Assembly: GCA_964388455.1 (NCBI GenBank)
Contig: CAYMAN010000051.1
Coordinates: forward strand, 1-10,450
DNA: 10,450 nt
DNA from: JBBRWO01 sp964388455
GTDB taxonomy: Bacteria; Actinomycetota; Coriobacteriia; Anaerosomatales; JAAXUF01
Reading direction: 5' to 3'
The notes under the pieces were generated by a model. The model did not search any database. It was not told the DNA's origin and was given only the letters and a program-made list of their open reading frames with translations. Shown here one piece after another: positions 1 to 5,395 of the stretch. Within the stretch, counting starts at the first letter, position 1, and every line of letters begins with the position of its first letter. The position numbers and the translations under genes were made by a program.

Positions 1-54
1 AGCAGGGGACTCTTAATCCCAAGGTCATAGGTTCGATCCCTATACGGCCCACCA
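1..54 (+). tRNA. tRNA-Lys (anticodon CTT), 3' part only
   Basis: This is the 3' part of a lysine tRNA; about 22 bases at the 5' end lie outside the window. The anticodon stem is at 5-9 and 17-21 (four pairs plus a terminal G-A mismatch). The seven-base loop CTCTTAA at 10-16 places anticodon CTT at 12-14. The T arm is perfect: ATAGG at 27-31, loop TTCGATC at 32-38 and CCTAT at 39-43. The acceptor 3' strand ACGGCCC is at 44-50, with discriminator A51 and an encoded CCA at 52-54. The 5' acceptor strand cannot be checked here. A strong terminator follows within 12 bases, so this is the end of its transcript. Confidence 0.95.
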
Positions 55-65
55 TGTACACAATG

Positions 66-97
66 AAGGCTCTCGACGTTCGCGTCGGGGGCCTTTT
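66..97 (+). terminator. Intrinsic terminator of tRNA-Lys
   Basis: A 13-base-pair stem pairs 66-78 with 83-95. It has two G-T wobbles (71 with 91, 73 with 89) and a TTCG tetraloop at 79-82. The T-rich stretch TTTTGTGTGT starts at 94. It lies just downstream of the tRNA and in the correct orientation. The flavodoxin gene on the opposite strand ends at 105, so the hairpin could also act from that side, although the T tract on that strand is poor. Confidence 0.85.
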
Positions 98-104
98 GTG
101 TGTC

Positions 105-755
105 TCAGACGTGCGCGGCCCGCGCCCATGCGGAAATCTTGTCCCAGTCCCGCATGTCACCTTCTCCGCTGCCGCCGAACGCCCTGAACGCCCAGCGGGC
201 GATGAGTGAGGTGTCATCCGGATCAGGTCCTTTGCCGAGGAAGTAGCCCTCATCCACGGGCGTCACCAGCGGCCGCACCTTGTCGAGGTAGGCGAGTCGC
301 CTCTTGCTCTGCTTCTCGTCGGCCCCTCCGTTCATGCTGTGTACGCAGAACACGCACGTCGGGATCTTCGAAAGGTCTGCCTGATTGATCGTGACGAACT
401 CCAGCGCCTCGGGCAGCCATGCGCCACCGTTGACTGCGCTGCCGAGCACGACAGCGTCGTAGTCATCGACGGTAGGGCGTTCACGGAGCGGCTTCACGTC
501 CACATCGAAGCCTCGCTGCGAAAAGACCTCACCGATCTTCTCCGCCACGCCGATCGTCGACCCGGTTCTCGTCGCGTAACCCACCAATACTCGACCTGAC
601 ATCTCGGTTCCTCCCTCGTAATATCGGGACGGCGTTTCAACCGTTTCGTCCGTACCTTGCTCGGGCGTAGTGCATCCCGAGCCGGCGGCGACTGCCATGC
701 CCGCGATGACGGTCGCCCCTGCGCGTATGAACTCGCGACGTGATATGTCCGACAT
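105..755 (-). CDS. Flavodoxin-like protein with twin-arginine lipoprotein signal
   Basis: A 216-residue flavodoxin-fold protein, probably FMN-binding and acting in electron transfer. The N-terminus has a twin-arginine motif (SRREFI, residues 5-10), a hydrophobic stretch and a lipobox ending in Cys28, so the long form should be a Tat-exported lipoprotein. The flavodoxin domain starts near residue 54. Its phosphate loop is ATRTGST (61-67), and a GSAVNGG stretch resembles the FMN-contact region of the HemG-like flavodoxin group (Pfam Flavodoxin_5 type). The start at 755 has the SD GAGGAGG at 764-770, 8 bases away. A second in-frame ATG at 602 has an equally good SD (GGGAGG, 610-615) and would give a 165-residue cytosolic form. 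The gene is divergent from a TetR-class regulator with palindromes between them, so it is probably the repressor's target. The redox partner is unknown; HemG-type activity is possible but unproven. Confidence 0.85.
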   Translation of the reverse strand: MSDISRREFIRAGATVIAGMAVAAGSGCTTPEQGTDETVETPSRYYEGGTEMSGRVLVGYATRTGSTIGVAEKIGEVFSQRGFDVDVKPLRERPTVDDYDAVVLGSAVNGGAWLPEALEFVTINQADLSKIPTCVFCVHSMNGGADEKQSKRRLAYLDKVRPLVTPVDEGYFLGKGPDPDDTSLIARWAFRAFGGSGEGDMRDWDKISAWARAAHV

Positions 756-797
756 TGCGGTGACCTCCTCGGAGATGATGCATCCGCTCGTGCTAAA

Positions 798-810
798 CTA
801 ACGCTGTTAG
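798..810. promoter_or_regulatory. Palindrome, candidate TetR operator O1
   Basis: CTAAC, a three-base centre GCT, and GTTAG form an inverted repeat. The same CTAAC/GTTAG half-sites recur in the palindrome at 835-853, with centres 40 bases apart, about four helical turns. It would lie in the 5' leader of the flavodoxin transcript. That the divergent TetR-class regulator binds here is inference from position, symmetry and repetition. Confidence 0.65.
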
Positions 811-827
811 GTAATCCCGCCGTCAAG

Positions 828-856
828 ATGATGCACCCTAACGGTGTTAGGGTCAA
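828..856 (-). promoter_or_regulatory. Candidate promoter of the flavodoxin gene
   Basis: Read on the minus strand, TTGACC (851-856) and CATCAT (828-833) are separated by 17 bases. They match 5 of 6 and 4 of 6 positions of the -35 and -10 consensus. The palindrome at 835-853 fills the spacer, where a TetR-type repressor would block polymerase. A second -35-like TTGACG lies at 821-826 but lacks a good -10 at normal spacing. No convincing plus-strand promoter for the regulator was found, so its start point is unknown. Confidence 0.4.
835..853. promoter_or_regulatory. 19-bp perfect palindrome, candidate TetR operator O2
   Basis: ACCCTAACGGTGTTAGGGT has perfect 8-base arms around a 3-base centre. 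It is the same length as the classical tetO1 operator as I remember it (ACTCTATCATTGATAGAGT) and agrees at 13 of 19 positions, including CTA and TAG at equivalent places. It lies 28 bases upstream of the chosen GTG start of the TetR-class gene and inside the candidate flavodoxin promoter. Binding is inferred. Confidence 0.75.
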
Positions 857-881
857 GTCCCGACTTTGCGAGGAGGTTGTA

Positions 882-1475
882 GTGGCGTCAAGTTCAAGGA
901 AGCGCACGACTCCGCTGACCAAAGGGGAGCTGTTCGACAGGGCGCTCGCAATCGCAGATGCCGACGGGCTTGAGGCAGTGACGATGCGCCGCCTTGCCGC
1001 CGAGGTGGGAGTAGAGGCGGCGTCTCTCTACCATCACATACCCAACAAGGAGGCGTTGCTCGACGGTGTATTGGTGCGCATGCGCAGCGAGATTCGACTG
1101 CCTGACCCCATCCCGGAGGACTGGACGGACCTCATGGAGGCGATCTGGTCTGAGTACAGCCGACTGCTCTCTGCCCATCCCAACCTCGTGTCGCTGGCTG
1201 GGAGGCGTGTCGAGAGTGATCCCGACAGCGGACTCGTTTTCCTGACGCAGCTGGGCTTCAGCGATGATGCGGCGGTCGAACTTTGGCAGTCGATGATGGC
1301 GTATACGGTTGGCTTCGCGATGTTCAACTCGGCTTACGCCAAGAGCGACACGTGGGACCTTCCAGAGGGGCTCGCACGTAGGATGTCGGAGTGGCGGGAT
1401 GAGACCTGCACCAAGACGATCCGTCTTATCCTGCAGTCGTACGACGCGCAGAGACAGGCAGCCCCGCGCGCGTAG
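882..1475 (+). CDS. TetR-class transcriptional regulator
   Basis: A 197-residue repressor of the TetR family. The helix-turn-helix lies at residues 34-57, with the family-typical core MRRLAAEVGVEAASLYHHI followed by PNKEALLD. This wording, especially LYHH-PNKEALLD, is closest to the true tetracycline-repressor class, and the C-terminal half (residues 75-197) is consistent with a TetR_C ligand-binding and dimerisation domain. I chose the GTG at 882 because GAGGAGG (870-876) lies 5 bases before it. The longer frame from ATG 828 has no clear SD and would place the operator palindrome inside the gene. The divergent flavodoxin gene and the two palindromes between them suggest that it represses that gene and probably itself. 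The ligand is not predictable. No efflux pump or tetracycline-resistance gene lies next to it. Confidence 0.88.
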   Translation: MASSSRKRTTPLTKGELFDRALAIADADGLEAVTMRRLAAEVGVEAASLYHHIPNKEALLDGVLVRMRSEIRLPDPIPEDWTDLMEAIWSEYSRLLSAHPNLVSLAGRRVESDPDSGLVFLTQLGFSDDAAVELWQSMMAYTVGFAMFNSAYAKSDTWDLPEGLARRMSEWRDETCTKTIRLILQSYDAQRQAAPRA

Positions 1476-1573
1476 GCCGCAAGGGCCTCATCCCAGAGTG
1501 CGGGGTGGTGCGTGCTTGTGGCATCGTTCACAGTGGACTGGCGTAGCCGACGAACCGGAAATGGGAGTTGGAC

Positions 1574-1906
1574 ATGAAGCGTTTGGTGTTCATCGCAGTG
1601 ATCCTGTCAATGCTGGCTGTCGCAGGATGCGGAAAGAAGACCGCGAACACGGTTCCTTCCGGATCACCGGCAGGGGTAATCCAGCGTGCGCCCGGACAGT
1701 CGGACGCGGCGGCGACTGCAACGTGCGCCACCAACCGGGGGCAGCTGGGCACACAGTACCTGACTGCGCAGAGTGGAGCTGAGCCCCAGGCCGACACGTC
1801 CTTTGCAGGAGTCGTGCAGAGCACGGGAGTGAAGTGCCCAGCTGGCGGGGCCCATTCTTGGGATGCTGCCGCCAACGCGGTGACGTGTACGATCCACGGC
1901 AAGTGA
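1574..1906 (+). CDS. Small lipoprotein with pseudopilin-like C-terminal motif
   Basis: A 110-residue predicted lipoprotein. The signal peptide has basic residues, a hydrophobic core and the lipobox AVAGC with Cys19 as the lipidated residue. A low-complexity linker follows to about residue 48. The C-terminal half has C51-A-T-N-R, then KC88PAGG, then V-T-C105-T-I-H-G-K at the end. The pattern C-x-x-N-R … C-P-x-G-G … C-x-x-H-G is one I know from the globular heads of type IV pilin and type II pseudopilin-like proteins in Gram-positive bacteria. Here the N-terminal pilin helix and prepilin cleavage site are replaced by a lipoprotein anchor. The start is ATG 1574 with the SD GGGAG at 1563-1567; TTG 1568 is less likely. 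It lies 98 bases after the TetR-class gene with no clear promoter, so co-transcription is possible. Function is unknown. Confidence 0.8.
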   Translation: MKRLVFIAVILSMLAVAGCGKKTANTVPSGSPAGVIQRAPGQSDAAATATCATNRGQLGTQYLTAQSGAEPQADTSFAGVVQSTGVKCPAGGAHSWDAAANAVTCTIHGK

Positions 1907-1976
1907 CCGTATCCCCGCGGCGTCGCGCCTGGATATTCACACTCATCTCAACTTCACACAGGAATGTCATACCGTT

Positions 1977-1985
1977 TGTTATGAT
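1977..1985 (+). promoter_or_regulatory. Extended -10 promoter for tRNA-Leu
   Basis: TG-T-TATGAT is an extended -10 element, with TATGAT at 1980-1985 matching 5 of 6 consensus positions and TG at 1977-1978. No good -35 lies 16-18 bases upstream; TTCACA at 1953-1958 is 21 bases away. The predicted start near 1992 is about 11 bases before the mature tRNA. The same promoter type appears at 9467-9475. Confidence 0.6.
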
Positions 1986-2002
1986 GGGAAGCCGTTTTGC
2001 GT

Positions 2003-2087
2003 GCGGGCGTGGCGGAACTGGCAGACGCGCAGGATTTAGGTTCCTGTGAGGAAACTCGTGGAGGTTCAAGTCCTCTCGCCCGCACCA
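2003..2087 (+). tRNA. tRNA-Leu (anticodon TAG)
   Basis: A complete 85-base class II tRNA. The acceptor strands GCGGGCG (2003-2009) and CGCCCGC (2077-2083) pair fully, with discriminator A2084 and encoded CCA at 2085-2087. The anticodon stem CAGGA/TCCTG encloses the loop TTTAGGT (2035-2041), giving anticodon TAG at 2037-2039, which reads CUA and related leucine codons. A long variable arm at 2047-2059 (TGAG-GAAA-CTCG-T), typical of tRNA-Leu, separates the anticodon and T arms. The T stem GGAGG/CCTCT with loop TTCAAGT has one wobble. Confidence 0.97.
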
Positions 2088-2101
2088 ACCTTATAGTTCA
2101 C

Positions 2102-2119
2102 TGCCGGCCGGTACCGGCA
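2102..2119. repeat. GC-rich palindrome between tRNA-Leu and tig
   Basis: TGCCGG (2102-2107) and CCGGCA (2114-2119) can form a short hairpin. Alternatively, GCCGGTACCGGC at 2107-2118 is a perfect 12-base palindrome. No T tract follows, so it is a poor intrinsic terminator. It may process or weakly attenuate the tRNA transcript before tig, or have no role. Confidence 0.4.
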
Positions 2120-2144
2120 CGTCATTCACGGAAAGGATCCACCT

Positions 2145-3476
2145 GTGCTGAACACCAGCGTAGAGCGTCTCGAGGGCACCAACGTCAAGATCACCGTCAC
2201 CGTCACAGCCGACGAGGTCGATGCCGCAATCTCGGCTTCCTACTCCAAGCTTGGCGCCAAGGTCCGCGTCCCCGGATTCCGCAAGGGTAAGGCCCCTCGC
2301 GCCGTCGTCGACAACTATGTGGGCCGCGATTACGTGCTCGCCGAGGCGACCGAGGATCTCATCAACAACACGTACCCTCGTGCGATCGACGGCGAGGAGC
2401 TTCGTACGGTCGACGCACCGGAGATGGACGAGATCGACACCGTCAAGGAGGGCGAGGAGTACACCTACGCCGCGACTGTCGAGCTTCGTCCGGAACTTAA
2501 CCTTACCGGCACTGATGACTTCTCCGTGACCGTTCCGGCCAAGGAAGCCAGCGACGCCGAGGTCGAGATGCAGATCACGATGCTGCAGGATCGATTCGCG
2601 ACGCTGGAGCCGGTCGCGGACCGGGCACTTGCGGCCGACGACTTCGCCTTGATCTCATTCGTTGGCTACGTCGACGGCGAGCCCTACGAGGGCAACGAAG
2701 TCGACAAGTACCTGTATGAGATGGGCCAGGGCCTCATGCCCGAGGAGTTCGATGCCGGCATCGTCGGTATCGAGGTCGGCGGAGAGACTCGTGTCGAATT
2801 CGCAATCCCGGACACTTCTTCCAACCCTGAGTTCGTCGGCAAGACGGCACAGTTCGACGTGACCGTGCACGAGATCAAGGCCAAGGTCCTCCCCACGCTC
2901 GACGACGAATTCGCCGGCAACATGGGCTTCGACACGCTCGAGGAGATGCGCGCCGATATGCGTTCGCGCATGAACGTCCAGAAGCTCGTGGCGCACGACC
3001 GGGAGAAGGAGCGCGGCCTCAAGGCCGAGCTCGCGAAGCGCCTCGAGGGCGACATCCCTGAGGCCATGGTTCGCCAGCGCACCGGCAACATGCTTCGCGA
3101 CTTCCAGGCCATGCTCGAGCAGCGTGAGATGACCATGGAGTCGTACCTTCAGGCGACCGGCGTGACACCGGAGACGATCGAGGCCGACATCGCCGGTCAG
3201 GCTGCTCAGTCCGTCAAGGAGGACTTGGCGCTTGAGGCGCTCTTCCGTGCAAAGGGCATGGAGGTCGCAGACGCCGACATCGACGAGGAGCTCAACACCA
3301 TCGCCGAGGGCACGGAGACCACTCCCGAGGAGGCTCGCAAGCGCTGGGAGGAGATGGGTCTCCTTCCCGTCGTCACCGAGCAGATCATGCACCGCAAGGC
3401 GGTTGAGTGGCTGATGGAGAATGCCGCTGTCACTGAATCCGATGACGTCGACGCAGCAGCGTCAGACGAGGAGTAG
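2145..3476 (+). CDS. tig: Trigger factor, ribosome-associated chaperone
   Basis: The 443-residue protein is a full-length trigger factor, which docks at the ribosomal exit tunnel and shields nascent chains. The ribosome-binding domain (about 1-115) carries the signature GFRKGKAPR at 44-52. The FKBP-type prolyl isomerase domain (about 150-245) has the family pattern DFALISFVGYVDGEPY and ends with a VTVHEIK strand. The helical C-terminal domain forms the substrate cradle, and the tail is acidic (SDEE). The start is GTG 2145 with the SD GAAAGGAT at 2131-2138. It is the first gene of the operon with clpP and clpX, the usual bacterial arrangement linking folding to degradation. Its last codons form the SD of clpP. 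I see no strong promoter of its own in the 57 bases after tRNA-Leu, so read-through from the tRNA promoter is possible. Confidence 0.97.
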   Translation: MLNTSVERLEGTNVKITVTVTADEVDAAISASYSKLGAKVRVPGFRKGKAPRAVVDNYVGRDYVLAEATEDLINNTYPRAIDGEELRTVDAPEMDEIDTVKEGEEYTYAATVELRPELNLTGTDDFSVTVPAKEASDAEVEMQITMLQDRFATLEPVADRALAADDFALISFVGYVDGEPYEGNEVDKYLYEMGQGLMPEEFDAGIVGIEVGGETRVEFAIPDTSSNPEFVGKTAQFDVTVHEIKAKVLPTLDDEFAGNMGFDTLEEMRADMRSRMNVQKLVAHDREKERGLKAELAKRLEGDIPEAMVRQRTGNMLRDFQAMLEQREMTMESYLQATGVTPETIEADIAGQAAQSVKEDLALEALFRAKGMEVADADIDEELNTIAEGTETTPEEARKRWEEMGLLPVVTEQIMHRKAVEWLMENAAVTESDDVDAAASDEE

Positions 3477-3480
3477 CACC

Positions 3481-4095
3481 ATGATTCCCGATGCAAACGC
3501 TCTGGTCCCCATAGTCGTCGAGCAGACCTCGCGAGGCGAGCGTAGCTTCGATATCTACTCTCGGCTGCTCAACGACCGGGTCATCTTCCTCGGAACTGAG
3601 ATCGACGACCACATCGCCAACCTGATCATCGCGCAGCTCCTGCATCTTGAGAGCGCCGATCCCGAAAAGGAGATCAGCCTCTACATCAACTCGCCGGGTG
3701 GCTCTGTGACCTCGGGTCTCGCGATCTATGACACCATGCAGTTCATCAAGCCGCCGGTATCGACGATCTGCATCGGCCAGTGCGCGAGTATGGCTGCCGT
3801 ACTGCTCGCCGCAGGTGCGCCCGGTAAGCGGTTCGCGCTTCCGCACTCGCGCGTGCTGATTCATCAGCCGTGGGGCGGCACGCAGGGCCAGGTCACCGAC
3901 ATCGAGATCCAGGCCAAGGAGATGCTCCGCATGCGCGCCCAGCTCGATGGTATCCTCGCGCATCACACCGGTCAGTCCTGCGAGACCATCCACCTGGACA
4001 CGGAGCGCGACAACATCATGATGGCCGACGACGCTGCGGCTTACGGCCTCGTCGACTCCGTGCTCGACAGCCGCAAGGTGGAGGCGAAGTCCTAG
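3481..4095 (+). CDS. clpP: ATP-dependent Clp protease proteolytic subunit ClpP
   Basis: A 204-residue serine peptidase that forms the tetradecameric chamber of ClpXP. The catalytic triad is visible: Ser103 in GQCASMAAVLL, His128 in HSRVLIHQP and Asp177 in TERDNIMM. The oxyanion region SPGGSVTSGLAIYDTM (71-86) and the handle helix are in the usual places. The start ATG 3481 is supported by GAGGAG (3468-3473), which is made by the last two Glu codons of tig; the gap to tig is only 4 bases. An upstream extension of the frame to 3421 overlaps tig and has no homology. clpX starts directly after its stop. Only one clpP is present, whereas many actinobacteria carry two in tandem; a second copy elsewhere cannot be excluded. 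Confidence 0.97.
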   Translation: MIPDANALVPIVVEQTSRGERSFDIYSRLLNDRVIFLGTEIDDHIANLIIAQLLHLESADPEKEISLYINSPGGSVTSGLAIYDTMQFIKPPVSTICIGQCASMAAVLLAAGAPGKRFALPHSRVLIHQPWGGTQGQVTDIEIQAKEMLRMRAQLDGILAHHTGQSCETIHLDTERDNIMMADDAAAYGLVDSVLDSRKVEAKS

Positions 4096-5367
4096 ATGTC
4101 ACCACGCAGCACGCCCACGGACGGCACGGAACAGCTGAAGTGCAGCTTCTGTGGCAAGAGCCAGCGTCACGTCAAGAAGCTCATCGCCGGTCCGAGCGTC
4201 TACATCTGTGACGAGTGCATCGAGCTGTGTAACGACATCGTCGAGGATGAGCTCGCCGAGGAGACCGCTCTCGAGCCGGTTCTCGAGGAGCTGCCCACAC
4301 CTCGTGAGATCTACGAGGCTTTGAACTCGTACGTGGTCGGACAGGATCGAGCCAAGAAGGTTTTGTCCGTTGCGGTCTACAACCACTACAAGCGCGTGCA
4401 TCTCACGCCGGAAGCCGACGAGAGCGATGTCGAGCTGGCCAAGAGCAACATCCTGCTCCTCGGTCCGACGGGCTGCGGCAAGACTCTGCTCGCGCAGACG
4501 CTCGCTCGTGTGCTCAAGGTGCCGTTCGCCATCGCCGATGCGACCGCGCTGACCGAGGCCGGGTACGTGGGCGAGGATGTCGAGAACATCTTGCTCAAAC
4601 TCATCACGGCCGCGGACTTCGACGTCAAGCGCGCCGAGGTCGGAATCATCTACATCGACGAGATCGACAAGGTCGCGCGCAAGGCCGAGAACCTCTCGAT
4701 CACACGTGACGTATCGGGCGAGGGCGTTCAGCAGGCGCTGCTTAAGATTCTTGAGGGCACCGAGGCGGCAGTCCCGCCGCAGGGTGGCCGCAAGCACCCG
4801 CAGCAGGAGCTCATCCGCATCGACACCACTAACATCCTGTTCATTCTTGGCGGCGCGTTCGTCGGCCTCGAGAAGATGGTGGCTGACCGTATCGGCACCA
4901 AGGGCGTCGGCTTCTCGGCGGACCTCACCGACCCGGCTAAGCATGACGCAGGCGTCCTCTTCGGCAAGGTGCTTCCGGAAGACCTCAACCGCTTCGGGAT
5001 GATTCCGGAGTTCGTCGGTCGTCTGCCGGTGGTCACCAACGTCGAGGAGCTCACCGAGGATGACCTCGTGCACATCCTCACCCAGCCCAAGAACGCCCTG
5101 GTCAAGCAGTACCAGCGCCTGTTCACACTCGAGGACGTGAAGCTGACGTTCACCGAAGATGCGCTGAGGGCCATTGCTCAGCAGGCGATCACGCACGGAA
5201 CCGGAGCTCGAGGATTGCGCTCGATCTGCGAACGTATTCTGCTCGACACCATGTACGACCTGCCGAGCGAATCCGACATCGATGAAGTCGTGGTGACCAA
5301 GGAGGCTGTCGAGGGCGAGATCGGGCCGGCCGTGGTTCGTCGAGGCAGTGCCGAGGCCACCGCGTAA
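4096..5367 (+). CDS. clpX: ATP-dependent Clp protease ATP-binding subunit ClpX
   Basis: A 423-residue AAA+ unfoldase that feeds substrates into ClpP. The N-terminal zinc domain has Cys16, Cys19, Cys38 and Cys41 in the C-x2-C…C-x2-C arrangement. Walker A is GPTGCGKT (123-130) and the pore-1 loop GYVG is at 156-159. Walker B with IIYIDEIDK is at 184-192, and the RKH pore loop is at 232-234. The sensor 2 motif GTGARGLRS is at 368-376. The ClpP-docking loop reads VGF (271-273) where E. coli has IGF, a conservative change. The ATG follows the clpP stop with no gap (TAGATG). The SD is probably GGAGG at 4080-4084 inside clpP, 11 bases away, so the two genes are likely translationally coupled. Confidence 0.98.
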   Translation: MSPRSTPTDGTEQLKCSFCGKSQRHVKKLIAGPSVYICDECIELCNDIVEDELAEETALEPVLEELPTPREIYEALNSYVVGQDRAKKVLSVAVYNHYKRVHLTPEADESDVELAKSNILLLGPTGCGKTLLAQTLARVLKVPFAIADATALTEAGYVGEDVENILLKLITAADFDVKRAEVGIIYIDEIDKVARKAENLSITRDVSGEGVQQALLKILEGTEAAVPPQGGRKHPQQELIRIDTTNILFILGGAFVGLEKMVADRIGTKGVGFSADLTDPAKHDAGVLFGKVLPEDLNRFGMIPEFVGRLPVVTNVEELTEDDLVHILTQPKNALVKQYQRLFTLEDVKLTFTEDALRAIAQQAITHGTGARGLRSICERILLDTMYDLPSESDIDEVVVTKEAVEGEIGPAVVRRGSAEATA

Positions 5368-5395
5368 CGATCCCGATTGAAAGGTGCGACCCTAC

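Noticed and set aside
828..881. Longer start of the TetR-class gene at ATG 828 or 831.
   Set aside because: No SD precedes it, the added residues have no family resemblance, and the operator palindrome would lie in the coding region. GTG 882 has GAGGAGG at good spacing.
1474..1488. Terminator after the TetR-class gene (AGGCC-GCAAG-GGCCT).
   Set aside because: Only five base pairs and no T tract, so I do not call it a terminator.
1953..1964. TTCACACAGGAA, identical to part of the lacZ ribosome-site region in cloning vectors.
   Set aside because: Only 12 bases match; the flanks differ and lead into a native tRNA-Leu promoter. Coincidence is the simplest reading; vector contamination is not supported.
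1..2087. Genomic island integrated between tRNA-Lys and tRNA-Leu.
   Set aside because: No integrase, and no direct repeat of either tRNA 3' end beyond the similarity expected from T arms and CCA ends. The genes may be accessory, but no mobile element is supported.
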